The position numbers were made by a program, and so were the translations under genes. This document shows, piece by piece, positions 9,160 through 19,677 of a stretch of 64,000 nucleotides of DNA; the stretch's first letter is position 1; every line of letters starts with the position of its first letter. The stretch comes from Lysobacter sp. KIS68-7. GTDB lineage: Bacteria; Pseudomonadota; Gammaproteobacteria; Xanthomonadales; Xanthomonadaceae. The stretch is from assembly GCF_021284745.1 (NCBI RefSeq), contig NZ_CP089925.1, forward strand, positions 1,356,001-1,420,000. The letters run 5' to 3'. A model generated the notes under the pieces. The model saw nothing but the letters and a program-made list of their open reading frames with translations, was not told the DNA's origin and ran no database searches.

Positions 9160-10527
9160 TCAGACGATGGACAAGGACTTCTCTTTCCGCTCCGCGAGGC
9201 GCTTCTCGAGGTAGTGGATGTTCTGCCCGCCCTGCTGGAAGCCGCCATCGGCCAGGATGCGCTGCTGCAGCGGGATGTTCGTCTTGATGCCGTCCACCAC
9301 CATCTCGCTCAGCGCCACGCGCATGCGCGCGATGGCGGTGGCGCGGTCCGGGCCGTGCACGATGAGCTTGCCGATCATCGAGTCGTAGTTCGGCGGGACG
9401 CGGTAGCTCTCGTAGATGTGGCTGTCCACGCGCACGCCCGGGCCACCCGGGGCGTGGAAGTGCTGGATCAGGCCGGGGAAGGGCATGAAGGTGTCCGGAT
9501 CTTCCGCATTGATGCGGCATTCGATCGCGTGGCCTTCCAGCACGATGTCTTCCTGCCTGATCGAGAGCTTGTTGCCCGCGGCGATCATCAGCTGTTCGCG
9601 CACGAGGTCGATGCCGGTGACCATTTCGGTGACCGGATGTTCGACCTGGATGCGGGTGTTCATTTCGATGAAGTAGAAGCGCCCGTTCTCGTAGAGGAAC
9701 TCGAACGTGCCCGCGCCGCGATAGCCGATGCGGATGCACGCTTCCACGCACACCTTGCCGATCTCCGCGCGCTGTTCCGGCGTGATGCCCGGGGCCGGCG
9801 CTTCCTCGACGACCTTCTGGTGGCGGCGCTGCATGGAGCAGTCGCGTTCACCGAGGTGGATCGCGTTGCCCTGGCCGTCGGCGAGCACCTGGATCTCGAC
9901 GTGGCGCGGGTTCTCGAGGAATTTCTCCATGTAGACCATGTCGTTGCCGAAGGCGGCCTTCGCCTCGGTCTTCGTGGTCTGGATGGCGCTGTGCAGGTGC
10001 GCTTCGGTGTGGACCACGCGCATGCCGCGGCCACCACCACCACCGGCGGCCTTCACGATCACCGGATAGCCGATTTCGCGCGCGATCTTCACGTTGGTCG
10101 CCGCGTCGTCGCCGAGCGGGCCGCCGCTGCCGGGCACGCACGGCACGCCGGCGGACTTCATCGCACGGATGGCTTCAACCTTGTCGCCCATCAGGCGGAT
10201 CGTGTCGGCCTTCGGCCCGATGAAGATGAAGCCGGATTGTTCGACGCGTTCGGCGAAGTCCGCGTTCTCGCTGAGGAAACCGTAGCCCGGATGGATCGCC
10301 TGCGCGTCGGTGACTTCCGCCGCGGCGATGATCGAGGCCATGTTGAGGTAACTGTCGGTGGACGGCGCGGGGCCGATGCACACCGATTCGTCGGCCATGG
10401 CGACGTGCTTGAGGTTGCGGTCCACGGTGGAATGCACCGCGACCGTGCGGATCCCGAGCGCATGGCAGGCGCGCAGGATGCGGAGCGCGATTTCGCCCCG
10501 GTTGGCGATGACGATCTTGTCCAGCAT
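9160..10527 (-). CDS. accC: Acetyl-CoA carboxylase, biotin carboxylase subunit
   Basis: AccC carboxylates the biotin on AccB using ATP and bicarbonate, the first half-reaction of malonyl-CoA formation. The 455-residue protein has the full family layout: N-domain [23 protein letters not shown]-grasp glycine loop [12 protein letters not shown], the [15 protein letters not shown] segment, and the active-site region [20 protein letters not shown] with catalytic Glu and Arg. It follows accB by 10 nt and must be co-transcribed with it. Carboxyltransferase genes accA and accD are not in the window. Confidence 0.98.
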   Translation of the reverse strand: MLDKIVIANRGEIALRILRACHALGIRTVAVHSTVDRNLKHVAMADESVCIGPAPSTDSYLNMASIIAAAEVTDAQAIHPGYGFLSENADFAERVEQSGFIFIGPKADTIRLMGDKVEAIRAMKSAGVPCVPGSGGPLGDDAATNVKIAREIGYPVIVKAAGGGGGRGMRVVHTEAHLHSAIQTTKTEAKAAFGNDMVYMEKFLENPRHVEIQVLADGQGNAIHLGERDCSMQRRHQKVVEEAPAPGITPEQRAEIGKVCVEACIRIGYRGAGTFEFLYENGRFYFIEMNTRIQVEHPVTEMVTGIDLVREQLMIAAGNKLSIRQEDIVLEGHAIECRINAEDPDTFMPFPGLIQHFHAPGGPGVRVDSHIYESYRVPPNYDSMIGKLIVHGPDRATAIARMRVALSEMVVDGIKTNIPLQQRILADGGFQQGGQNIHYLEKRLAERKEKSLSIV

Positions 10528-10537
10528 CGGCGCGGCC

Positions 10538-11014
10538 TCAGCCGATCACGAAAAGCGGTTCGTCGAATTCGATCGGCTGACCGCTTTCCACGAGGATCTT
10601 CAGCACGGTGCCCGAGACATCGGCTTCGATCGGATTGAACATCTTCATCGCCTCGATGATGCCGAGGGTTTCGCCGGCCTTGACCGCCTGGCCCACGGAG
10701 ACGAAAGACGGCTTGTCCGGTGCGGGCGAGGCGTAGAACGTGCCGACCATCGGGGCGCGCACGACGTGGCCTTCCGGCAGGTCGCTGGGCTTGGCGCTGC
10801 CGCCGCTGGCGGCATCGGTCGGGCCCGCCATCGGCATGGCGGCCGGCGCGCGGTGTTCGACGTGCATCGGCGCCACCATCGGCGCGGCGACGGCCACGCC
10901 GCCGCGCGGAACGCGCGCCAGGCGGACGGACTCTTCGCCTTCCTTGATTTCGATCTCGGCGAGGTTGGATTCTTCGAGGAGATCGATGAGTTTCTTGATT
11001 TTGCGCAGGTCCAT
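10538..11014 (-). CDS. accB: Acetyl-CoA carboxylase, biotin carboxyl carrier protein
   Basis: AccB carries the biotin that shuttles carboxyl groups between AccC and AccAD. The 158-residue product starts [17 protein letters not shown], has an Ala/Pro-rich flexible linker (about residues 45-80) and a C-terminal biotinyl domain in which Lys of the EAMKM motif (about residue 123) is the biotinylation site. The start at 11014 matches the family N-terminus; upstream in-frame codons run into aroQ in another frame. It sits between aroQ and accC, the usual order in many proteobacteria. Confidence 0.97.
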   Translation of the reverse strand: MDLRKIKKLIDLLEESNLAEIEIKEGEESVRLARVPRGGVAVAAPMVAPMHVEHRAPAAMPMAGPTDAASGGSAKPSDLPEGHVVRAPMVGTFYASPAPDKPSFVSVGQAVKAGETLGIIEAMKMFNPIEADVSGTVLKILVESGQPIEFDEPLFVIG

Positions 11015-11031
11015 GGCGGGCCTCGGGTTCG

Positions 11032-11472
11032 TCAAAGGGAAAGTCGTTGGAGCGCGGCGTCGAGCGCGAGCGTGTAGCTCGACGCGCCGAAGCCGGCGAC
11101 CACGCCGACGGCGAGGTCGCTGAAGTAACTGGTGCGGCGGAAGGGTTCCCGCGCATGCGGGTTGGACAGGTGCACTTCGATGAAGGGCAGGGCCACGGCG
11201 GCCAGCGCATCGCGCAGGGCGACCGAGGTGTGGGTGAACCCGGCGGGGTTCACCAGGAGGAAGGCGGTGCCGTCGGCGCGGGCGGCCTGCACGCGATCGA
11301 CGAGGACATGCTCGGCGTTCGACTGGAGGGATTCGAGCGCATGGCCTGCGGCTTGGGCGCGGCGTGCGAGATCGGCGTCGATCTCCGCCAGGGTCGTGCG
11401 CCCGTAGACCTCCGGCTCGCGCGTGCCGAGCAGATTGAGGTTGGGGCCGTGCAGGACCAGCAGCTTCGCCAT
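11032..11472 (-). CDS. aroQ: 3-dehydroquinate dehydratase, type II
   Basis: AroQ dehydrates 3-dehydroquinate to 3-dehydroshikimate in the shikimate pathway as a cytosolic dodecamer. The 146-residue protein has the type II signature from the first residues ([22 protein letters not shown], with the catalytic Tyr), [16 protein letters not shown] with the substrate-binding Asn, and [20 protein letters not shown] with the catalytic His and lid Arg. It is 17 nt upstream of accB, the frequent aroQ-accB-accC arrangement. Confidence 0.97.
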   Translation of the reverse strand: MAKLLVLHGPNLNLLGTREPEVYGRTTLAEIDADLARRAQAAGHALESLQSNAEHVLVDRVQAARADGTAFLLVNPAGFTHTSVALRDALAAVALPFIEVHLSNPHAREPFRRTSYFSDLAVGVVAGFGASSYTLALDAALQRLSL

Positions 11473-11601
11473 CGCGGGGGGCCGAGGGCCGGACCGGGAA
11501 CAGGGGAGGCGAAGTCTGGCCCATGCCGACCCGGGTGTCCAGACGATCCCTTCGCAATCGCAGAAGTTCGCAGGACTTATGCCGACCTTTGAGTAGGCCC
11601 T

Positions 11602-12198
11602 CTAATTCCTTGCCCAGGCTGCGATTTCGCCCTCTTCGAAGGGCCCGATGCGCTGCTTCAGCAACCGCCCGTCGGCGGAGATCAGCACCGAATAGGGGAG
11701 CACGCCCTTCGGATTGCCCAGGCGCACGCCGGCATCGGCGGGGCCTGCGGCGTCGATGAGGATCGGGTAGGCCACCCCGGTGCGCGCGATGAAGGCGCGG
11801 ACGGCCTGCGGGTCGTCCAGCGCGATGCCGACCACTTGCACGCCGTTCGACCCCTGCTCCCCGGCGAAGGACTGGAGCGCGGGCATCTCGGTCACGCAGG
11901 GACCGCACCAGCTCGCCCAGAGGTTGATGAGGACGGGGCGGCCTGCATAGGCGCCAGGCAGGTGGGTCTGTTGGCCCTGGAGATCGGGGAGCGTGAAGTT
12001 CGGGACGCGTTCGCCGCGTTTTGCGACTTCCAGGCCCGGGGGCGGCGGCGGTGCGCTCGCTTCCATCGCGGTACCCAACGCGCGCTGCCCGAGTTCGGTG
12101 CGCAGCAAGGGCCCCGGGCCGCTCGTCATCAGGCTCGCGACCACGCCCAGCGCACCGGCCAGGAGCGCGACGAGCACGACCTTCGTGCCGCTGGTCAT
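11602..12198 (-). CDS. TlpA/ResA-like membrane-anchored thioredoxin
   Basis: A 198-residue periplasmic thiol-disulfide protein: an N-terminal membrane anchor or signal ([18 protein letters not shown]), a Pro-rich linker, then a TlpA-type thioredoxin fold (about residues 65-195) with active site [13 protein letters not shown] and the cis-Pro loop region GVLPYSVLI. The start codon overlaps the dsbD stop in an ATGA. This supports a working pair in which the DsbD transmembrane reductase supplies electrons to this thioredoxin, for cytochrome c maturation or repair of periplasmic disulfides. The exact substrate cannot be read from the sequence. Confidence 0.88.
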   Translation of the reverse strand: MTSGTKVVLVALLAGALGVVASLMTSGPGPLLRTELGQRALGTAMEASAPPPPPGLEVAKRGERVPNFTLPDLQGQQTHLPGAYAGRPVLINLWASWCGPCVTEMPALQSFAGEQGSNGVQVVGIALDDPQAVRAFIARTGVAYPILIDAAGPADAGVRLGNPKGVLPYSVLISADGRLLKQRIGPFEEGEIAAWARN

Positions 12199-14432
12199 TG
12201 CGCCGCGCCCTTGCGCACGCGTTCGACGAAGGCGTCGGTCTTCTCGAATCCGGTCAGGCGCAGGTTGCGGCGCTCTTCGCCATCATGGAAGAACAGCGAC
12301 ATCGGCGGACCGATGATGCCGAAGCGCTGCATCAGCGCCTGGTCCTGCGCATCGTTCGCGGTGACGTCGGCCTGCAGCAGTACGTAGCCGGCGAGCGCGT
12401 CGCGCACGACGGGTTCGGTGAAGGTGTACTTCTCCATTTCCTTGCAGCTCACGCACCAGTCCGCATAGAAGTCGAGCAGCAAGGGCTTGCCCGCGGCGCG
12501 TGCGGCGGCGAGTTCGCGGTCGAGATCCTCGACCGACTTGATGCGACGGAACACGACGCCTTCGCGCTTCTCGCCCATGACGCCGGCGAGCGGTTGCAGC
12601 GGATCGTGCCCGCCGGCGAACGCACCGAGCAATTGCGCCGCGCCGACGATGCCGAACACGAGCGCCGCGAAACGCGCCGCAAGCTTCGCGCGCGGCGTGC
12701 GGCCGATGCCGAACACCCACACCGCGGCACCGAGCGCGAGCAAACCCCACAGGCCCAGCGTCGCCGCACCCGGCAGCACGCGCGACAACATCCAGATCGC
12801 CAGGCCCAGGAACACGAAGCCGAAGACGCGCTCGACCGCCACCATCCACGGTCCGCTGGTCGGCATGCCCTTGCCCGCGGCGATGCCGAAGGCGATGAGC
12901 GGCGCGCCCATGCCGAGCGCGAGCACGAACAACGCCGCGCCGCCCAGCACCGGATCACGCGTCTGCGCGATGTACAGCACCGCGCCCATGAGCGGCGGCG
13001 CCACGCACGGCCCGACGATCAGCGCCGACAAGGCACCCATCGCCGCCACGCCCATCCACGACCCGCCATGCTGCTGGTCGCTCGCCGCACCCAGTCGCGC
13101 GCGCAAAGCCGCAGGCAACTGCAGTTCGTACAAACCGAACATCGACAGCGACAGCAACACGAACAAGCCCGCGAACGCACCGAGCACCCACGCGTTCTGC
13201 ATCGCCGCCTGCAGGTTGAAGGCCGCGCCGAGCAAGCCCGCGAGCACGCCCGCGATGGTGAACACCACGGCGCTGGCGAGCACGTACACCGTCGACAGCG
13301 TGAACGCGCGCCACGCCCCGATGCGACCGCCGCGGCCCGCGATGAGACCCGAGAGGATCGGCACCATCGGCAACACGCACGGCGTGAACGCGAGCGCGAG
13401 GCCGGAGGCGAAGAACAGCAACAAGGTCCACGCGCGATCCTTGCCGGCCAGGCGCGAGGCGAGGCGCTGGTCTTCGGCGAGGGAGGTCTCCGTGCTTGCC
13501 GCGTTCGACGGCGCAGCGCTTTCGGTCACCGCGCCCACGTTGCCCGCCGGCAACGACACCGGCAGCGTGCGCGACATGACCGGATAGCAGATGCCGCCAT
13601 CCTGGCATCCCTGGAACGACACCGTGAGCTGCGCATCGACGGGCCGCGCATGCGTGCGACCGACCGGCACCGGCACTTCCACCTGGTCGAAATACACGAC
13701 GACGTCGCCGAAGTACGCGTCCTTGTGGTCCTTGCCCTGCGGCCAGCGCGGCGCGCCGAGCGACAGGCCTTCGCCTGCGATCTGCAGGTGCGTCTTGTCG
13801 CGATACAGGTAGTAACCGGGCGCAGGGGTGAAGCGCAGCAGCAACGTGTTGCCGTCCGCGGCGATCGCTTCGATCTTGTAAGCCTGTTCCGGCGGCAAGG
13901 GTTGCGCATCCACCGTGGGCGCAGCACCGATCAAAGGCGACGCATCCGGGCGCCGCGAAAAAATGTCGTCGCCCGTGGATGCGGTGGCCGCGGGCAGCGC
14001 CACGTCGATCGTGCGGCGCTGCGGCGGATAGCACACGCCGAGGTCCGCGCAGCCCTGGTACTTCACCGTCAACGCGACGCTGGTGGCCGTCGGCGCAACG
14101 GCTCCCGCGTACGTCGCGGTCAGCGATTCGCGATAAGTCTCGACGTCGCCGAAGAACTCATCGTGCTTGCGCTTGCCTTCCGGCATCGACAACACGCCGC
14201 CTTCGATGCCTTCCACCGAGGTGCGCTGGCGATACAGGTAATAGCCCGGCGCGATGCGCCAGCTGAGTTCGATGCGATCGCGCGACACGGCCTTGGCACT
14301 CAACGCGAAGGCCTGGTCGACCGGCAGCAGGTCTTTCTCGTCGACCGCGCGCGCATTGGGCGCATGCAGCGCGGAAGCGCCCACCAGCAGGGCGAGCGCG
14401 AACTTCGCGGCGAAGCGGAACATCGGGGGCAT
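12195..14432 (-). CDS. dsbD: Thiol:disulfide interchange protein DsbD with duplicated alpha domain
   Basis: DsbD moves electrons from cytosolic thioredoxin across the inner membrane to periplasmic thiol proteins. The 745-residue protein is longer than the E. coli form (about 565) because the periplasmic N-terminal DsbD-alpha domain occurs twice: residues about 35-145 with C128/C134 ([13 protein letters not shown]) and about 180-290 with C276/C282 ([13 protein letters not shown]). Then come about eight membrane helices, starting around [19 protein letters not shown], and a C-terminal thioredoxin domain with [17 protein letters not shown]. The first 25 residues are a signal peptide. Start is 14432 or 14423 (three residues apart). 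The stop overlaps the TlpA-like gene. Confidence 0.94.
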   Translation of the reverse strand: MPPMFRFAAKFALALLVGASALHAPNARAVDEKDLLPVDQAFALSAKAVSRDRIELSWRIAPGYYLYRQRTSVEGIEGGVLSMPEGKRKHDEFFGDVETYRESLTATYAGAVAPTATSVALTVKYQGCADLGVCYPPQRRTIDVALPAATASTGDDIFSRRPDASPLIGAAPTVDAQPLPPEQAYKIEAIAADGNTLLLRFTPAPGYYLYRDKTHLQIAGEGLSLGAPRWPQGKDHKDAYFGDVVVYFDQVEVPVPVGRTHARPVDAQLTVSFQGCQDGGICYPVMSRTLPVSLPAGNVGAVTESAAPSNAASTETSLAEDQRLASRLAGKDRAWTLLLFFASGLALAFTPCVLPMVPILSGLIAGRGGRIGAWRAFTLSTVYVLASAVVFTIAGVLAGLLGAAFNLQAAMQNAWVLGAFAGLFVLLSLSMFGLYELQLPAALRARLGAASDQQHGGSWMGVAAMGALSALIVGPCVAPPLMGAVLYIAQTRDPVLGGAALFVLALGMGAPLIAFGIAAGKGMPTSGPWMVAVERVFGFVFLGLAIWMLSRVLPGAATLGLWGLLALGAAVWVFGIGRTPRAKLAARFAALVFGIVGAAQLLGAFAGGHDPLQPLAGVMGEKREGVVFRRIKSVEDLDRELAAARAAGKPLLLDFYADWCVSCKEMEKYTFTEPVVRDALAGYVLLQADVTANDAQDQALMQRFGIIGPPMSLFFHDGEERRNLRLTGFEKTDAFVERVRKGAAQ

Positions 14433-14446
14433 GCAGGGCTCGTCGA

Positions 14447-14773
14447 TCAGGGGGCGGAAGGCGCTTGGACTTCGCGCGCGATCCACTGGAGGTAGTCGGG
14501 TAATCCGGCCGCTTCGACCGCCAGCAGCTCCGGCAGTTCGTAGGGGTGGAGTTCGGGCAGGCGCGCCTGGAGGGCGGGCAGCGCTTCGTGCGTGGTCTTG
14601 ATGAGCAGCAGGACTTCGTCACCGCGCTCGATCGCGCCCTGCCAGCGGTACGTCGAGTGCACGCCGGGCACTACGCTCACGCAGGCGGCCAGGCGCGCGT
14701 CCACGAGCGCATCGGCGATGCGGCGCGCGGAGTCGGCGTCGGGACAGGTGGTGAGGCAGAGCAGGGCGGTCAC
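14447..14773 (-). CDS. cutA: Divalent-cation tolerance protein CutA
   Basis: CutA1 is a trimeric, ferredoxin-like cytosolic protein associated with copper and other divalent-metal tolerance. The 108-residue product has the family pattern: CLTTCPDADSARRIADALV near the start, LAACVSVVPGVHSTYRWQG, and HPYELPELLAV before the C-terminus. The GTG at 14773 gives the normal family length; longer in-frame extensions are Arg/Pro-rich noise. It lies 14 nt upstream of dsbD on the same strand, a common cutA-dsbD pairing. Confidence 0.95.
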   Translation of the reverse strand: MTALLCLTTCPDADSARRIADALVDARLAACVSVVPGVHSTYRWQGAIERGDEVLLLIKTTHEALPALQARLPELHPYELPELLAVEAAGLPDYLQWIAREVQAPSAP

Positions 14774-14820
14774 GGTCGGGCGCCGTCGTGGGGCGCATAG
14801 CGTAACCGGCGGGCGGAGGC

Positions 14821-15249
14821 TTACTCCAAAGTGTCGTAGTAGGCGTCGCTGGTCATCAGCGATCGCGCGCGCGGGCGGCCGGTGCGTTGGCTCGCGAGTT
14901 CCTCCACCAGCTCCACCAGCGCCAGGCGGGCGCGCACGGGTGCTTCGCGGAAGGCCATCAGCAGGCGCTGCTCCAGTGAATCGTCGACCAGCAGCGCGTC
15001 CACCGCGGCCACCGAATCCAGGACGGTGTCGCGCGAAGGCGCCATCTGCCCGCGGCCGGTGGCCAGCCATTCGAACTGCACGCCCGTCACCATGGCGATC
15101 TCGCGCATGTGCTGGACGCTAGGGTTCTTGCCCTGGGGCGCTTCCCAGTGGCTCACGGCGCTGCGCTGCACGCCGACCGCCTGTGCGAGCTGGGTCTGCG
15201 ACATGGCGGCGTGGCGGCGGGCGAGTCGGATGCGTTGCTGGGACGTCAT
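14821..15249 (-). CDS. XRE-family transcriptional regulator
   Basis: A 142-residue protein with a clear Cro/CI helix-turn-helix in residues 5-65 (QQRIRLARRHAAMSQTQLAQ, then VGVQRSAVSHWE, the recognition helix) followed by a domain of about 70 residues with no known signature, rich in Leu/Val/Arg. Start at 15249 is supported by the family N-terminus; a GAGA stretch lies a few nt upstream. Two inverted repeats lie 95-140 nt upstream and could be autoregulatory operators. It is co-oriented with cutA-dsbD but separated by 47 nt. Target genes are unknown. Confidence 0.88.
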   Translation of the reverse strand: MTSQQRIRLARRHAAMSQTQLAQAVGVQRSAVSHWEAPQGKNPSVQHMREIAMVTGVQFEWLATGRGQMAPSRDTVLDSVAAVDALLVDDSLEQRLLMAFREAPVRARLALVELVEELASQRTGRPRARSLMTSDAYYDTLE

Positions 15250-15344
15250 GTGTCTCTTTTCGGGAACTTTCAGTGTGTCGAGGAGACGCGCCTTGCACGG
15301 TACAGGGGGCAAGCGGCAGCCGTGAAGCGCGGTTGCTAGCGCTG

Positions 15345-15388
15345 TTCACCCCGTGAATGATACTGGCACCAACCTGTATACTTTTGGT
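15345..15388. promoter_or_regulatory. Candidate operator region upstream of the XRE gene
   Basis: TTCAC-CCC-GTGAA (15345-15357) is a perfect 5-3-5 inverted repeat. Nearby ACCAA (15368-15372) and TTGGT (15384-15388) flank a GTATAC palindrome. TATACT (15377-15382, plus strand) resembles a -10 box. Their place between the XRE gene and the right-hand genes suits repressor binding, but the assignment rests on symmetry only. Confidence 0.35.
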
Positions 15389-15509
15389 AGCGGATGCGTG
15401 CGCAAAGCGCACAGGGCCGTCGCAAACCCGCGATTTGCCTACCATTCGAACACCAAAACCGGCCGCCACCGCCCTTCACAACCCCGTGCGGCTCACCCAT
15501 CCTTCGCGC

Positions 15510-15628
15510 CGTCGAAGGGATTTTCGGCGACAAGGGACTGGGGATGGTGGGCCCGGCGAGGGAACGCCAGCCAGGGACCGGCAAACCATCCTCCCGGGCG
15601 CGCACGGCAACGTGCGCGCCCTTTTTTT
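15510..15628 (+). ncRNA. Candidate GGGA-rich small RNA ending at a strong terminator
   Basis: The 530-nt gap between the XRE start and groES has no convincing gene. Its plus strand ends at a very strong terminator (15596-15628) that no coding gene feeds. The 85 nt before it carry five GGGA motifs (15517, 15534, 15541, 15560, 15574), the kind of repeated GGA signal that RsmX/Y/Z and CsrB/C RNAs use to bind CsrA/RsmA. The 5' end is uncertain; TACCAT near 15440 is a weak -10 candidate. The sequence was not matched to a known RNA family from memory. Confidence 0.45.
15596..15628 (+). terminator. Strong Rho-independent terminator
   Basis: GGGCGCGCACG (15596-15606) pairs perfectly with CGTGCGCGCCC (15611-15621) over 11 bp, closed by a GCAA GNRA tetraloop and followed by seven Ts (15622-15628). 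A second, weaker hairpin (GCCCGG-ATTT-CCGGGC, 15673-15688, followed by CCTTTATT) lies just before the groES promoter. Confidence 0.85.
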
Positions 15629-15705
15629 GCGCCCTTGAAACATCGCAGGCGCACCCTCAACTCTCGCGCCGTGCCCGGATTTCCGGGCCCTTTATTGCCG
15701 GTGTT

Positions 15706-15735
15706 TTGGCACTCGCTTCCGGCGACTGCTAGAAT
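15706..15735 (+). promoter_or_regulatory. CIRCE element overlapping the groESL promoter
   Basis: TTGGCACTC (15706-15714), a 9-nt spacer and GACTGCTAG (15724-15732) match the CIRCE inverted repeat (TTAGCACTC-N9-GAGTGCTAA) at 15 of 18 positions. The same bases give a -35 box TTGGCA (15706-15711) and a -10 box TAGAAT (15730-15735) 18 nt apart. HrcA bound here would cover the promoter, so groESL should be heat-inducible by derepression. hrcA itself is not in the window. Confidence 0.8.
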
Positions 15736-15780
15736 TCCCGCCCTTTCCCCAACTGCATCAACCACTTGCGAGGGTTGTCA

Positions 15781-17761
<1,981 letters not shown>

Positions 17762-17789
17762 TTTCGCGAAGCGAAGTCAGGCATTCGAG

Positions 17790-17819
17790 AAAGGCCCGCG
17801 AAAGCGGGCCTTTCTTTTT
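17790..17819 (+). terminator. Rho-independent terminator after groEL
   Basis: AAAGGCCCGC (17790-17799), loop GAAA, GCGGGCCTTT (17804-17813), then CTTTTT. A 10-bp perfect stem with a GNRA loop, 28 nt after the groEL stop. Confidence 0.9.
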
Positions 17820-17836
17820 GCTGCTCCGTTTGCGAG

Positions 17837-18928
17837 TCACGGCGAATTGACGAAATCCAGTCGCCCATACACCCCGTGCGCTTCATCGTCCGGACCCGCG
17901 GCGAAGAACAACGTATCCACCGGCTGGTTGTTCAATCCGTTGCCGAACTGCATGCCCCACAGGCCGTCGATGTAGACCGGATACCCGTTCGGGCGCCGCA
18001 GTTGTCCGAGGAACGTGGTCGACGATGCGCCGTAGGCATTGATCCTCCCGTCGCCGAAGTTGCCCACGAGCACCGCGTTGTGGAACGTGCCGAACGCCGT
18101 CGGTGCGAGTGCCAGGCCCCACGGCGCGTTGAGCGTGCCGCGCGAGGCGAAGCGTTTGACGAACTTGCCGTTCGGTTTGAACACGCTCACGTAGCCGCAG
18201 CCTGCGCATTTGACTTCATCGTCGCCTTCCGCATTCTGCAGCGCATACGTCACGTAGAGGTCGCCGTTGATGGCCTGGATGCCGAACGGCGCGTAGTGCT
18301 TCGGAATGCCCACGTCGACGAAGCGCCCCGCGGGCAGCGTGAGTTTGTGGAACTGGCTGTCGTAGACATCGATCTTCGCGTGGAAGAAGTCGGTGGCGTA
18401 CAGCAGTTGCGTCAGGCCGTCGCCGCTCAGCGCGAGGCCCTTGTAATTGGTGCCGTCGGCCGAGCGATTGACCACCCGGATCGCATGCGTGAGATCCACG
18501 CCCGGCGACCATGCGGCGATCACGCCCTGCTCGGTGGCGAACATGAAGCGCGCCGCTCCCATGAGGGCGCCTTTCTTCACGTCGAAGGCATCCGAGCCGT
18601 TGAACACGATGCCCGTCGGATGGCCGCCGGTGGTCATCGTGGGCGAGGGGATGTCGACGACCAGGGATTGCACGACGCCGTTGCCGTCGTACAGCGTCGA
18701 TTTCATCCCGTCGGCGGAGGACACCCACACGAAACCGTAAGGATTGAAGGCGACGCCCCAGCCATTCACCAGGTTGGGATCGTGGTGTTCGGCGGGAATG
18801 CCGCCGACGTCGGACACCAGGGTGCGCTGTTTGTACCCGTCGGCCCAGGCCACGGATGAGGCCAGGCCGGTGGCGAGCGCGAGCGCCAGCACGGCGCGCG
18901 CGCGCGGATTGGGGATGAATGCATGCAT
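17837..18928 (-). CDS. TIGR03118-family exported protein (beta-propeller-like)
   Basis: A 363-residue exported protein. Residues 1-27 form a signal peptide (RARAVLALALATGLASSVAWA). The mature part has the TIGR03118 pattern: LVSDVGGIPAEHHDPNLVNGWGVAFNPYGFVWVSS, then repeated strand-turn blocks including GHPTGIVFNGS, KGLALSG, YAPFGIQAINGDLYVTYA, NAPWGLALAP and NAVLVGNFGDGRINAY, typical of NHL/SMP-30-like propellers. Function of the family is unknown. Start at 18928 is fixed by GGAGGT 8 nt upstream and the signal peptide. It is divergent from the ECF sigma operon, and near-identical 21-nt motifs lie between the two starts, hinting at shared control. Confidence 0.88.
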   Translation of the reverse strand: MHAFIPNPRARAVLALALATGLASSVAWADGYKQRTLVSDVGGIPAEHHDPNLVNGWGVAFNPYGFVWVSSADGMKSTLYDGNGVVQSLVVDIPSPTMTTGGHPTGIVFNGSDAFDVKKGALMGAARFMFATEQGVIAAWSPGVDLTHAIRVVNRSADGTNYKGLALSGDGLTQLLYATDFFHAKIDVYDSQFHKLTLPAGRFVDVGIPKHYAPFGIQAINGDLYVTYALQNAEGDDEVKCAGCGYVSVFKPNGKFVKRFASRGTLNAPWGLALAPTAFGTFHNAVLVGNFGDGRINAYGASSTTFLGQLRRPNGYPVYIDGLWGMQFGNGLNNQPVDTLFFAAGPDDEAHGVYGRLDFVNSP

Positions 18929-18987
18929 GAGACCTCCACAGGGGGCGAGGCCGCTCGGCGCACCCAAGTGCATGCCCGGCGCCTCCT

Positions 18988-19067
18988 GTTGGGGTTCAAC
19001 CAGGCCGCCACTTCCGCACAACCGCTTTGGCGCCCAAGCTGCCTGCGTTGGATTTGAACCAGCCGCC
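18988..19067. promoter_or_regulatory. Two copies of a ~21-nt motif in the divergent region
   Basis: Copies at 18988-19009 and 19047-19067 share GTTGG..TT.AACCAG and a CCGCC end (about 18 of 21 positions, one 1-nt gap). Each centres on GGTT-C-AACC or GGATTTGAACC. TGAACC resembles ECF -35 cores and could be read in both directions. Binding factor unknown. Confidence 0.4.
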
Positions 19068-19104
19068 CCGGTCGGGGTAACTCACTGGCGACAGGAGGAT
19101 TCGG

Positions 19105-19677
19105 ATGGTGCTGCCGCCCCAGAAGGCCATTCCCATGGACGAGGTCGATCTGATCGGCCTGGTGGCGGTCGAGGACGTGCATGCGTTCGAGGCGCTGTAT
19201 CGCGCCTACCACCCGAGGCTCCGGCGATTCCTGCGCGGCATGTTGCGGCAGGCGACCTTGGTGGACGAAGTCCTGGACGACACGATGTTGGTGGCATGGC
19301 GCAAGGCACACACGTTCGACGCGACCTCGCAGGTCTCGACGTGGCTGTTCGCCATCGCCTATCGACAAGCGCTCAAGGCACTGCGGCGCATGGATTGGTC
19401 GCTGCCCGATCCCGTCGACGAACCGGCCGCACCGCGCGAAACCGAACCCGACCGCGAACTCGCACAACAGCAATTGCGCGCGCGCCTGGATGAAGCGCTC
19501 GCGCACCTCACTCCAGAGCATCGTGCCGTGATCGACCTGACCTATTTCCAGGGCTACAGCTGCAAGGAGATCGCCGAGATCACCGATTGTCCCGTCGCGA
19601 CGGTGAAGACGCGCATGTTCTACGCGCGCCGTCGCATGAAGGCGTTGCTGGGCGACGCAGGAGCGCAGGCGCTGTGA
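19105..19677 (+). CDS. ECF-type RNA polymerase sigma factor
   Basis: A 190-residue extracytoplasmic-function sigma factor that would direct RNA polymerase to stress-type promoters. Region 2 spans about residues 25-95 (FEALYRAYHPRLRRFLRGML, DEVLDDTMLVAWRKAHTFD, VSTWLFAIAYRQALKALRR) and region 4 about 130-185 (ALAHLTPEHRAVIDLTYFQG, SCKEIAEITDCPVATVKTRM). There is no extra C-terminal domain. GGAGG 9 nt upstream supports the start at 19105. Its stop overlaps the GTG start of the next gene, a membrane anti-sigma factor, so this is a sigma/anti-sigma pair. Confidence 0.95.
   Translation: MVLPPQKAIPMDEVDLIGLVAVEDVHAFEALYRAYHPRLRRFLRGMLRQATLVDEVLDDTMLVAWRKAHTFDATSQVSTWLFAIAYRQALKALRRMDWSLPDPVDEPAAPRETEPDRELAQQQLRARLDEALAHLTPEHRAVIDLTYFQGYSCKEIAEITDCPVATVKTRMFYARRRMKALLGDAGAQAL

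Noticed and set aside
6976..10638. A very long plus-strand open frame of more than 1200 codons
   Set aside because: It runs antisense to the unknown exported protein, the membrane protein and accC, and its protein is Arg/His/Ala-rich with no domain. High GC removes stops from the opposite strand.
15357..15638. Short plus-strand frames in the gap before groES
   Set aside because: They overlap the GGGA-rich region and terminator, the products are low-complexity Arg/Pro/Thr, and no Shine-Dalgarno is present. A non-coding RNA fits better.
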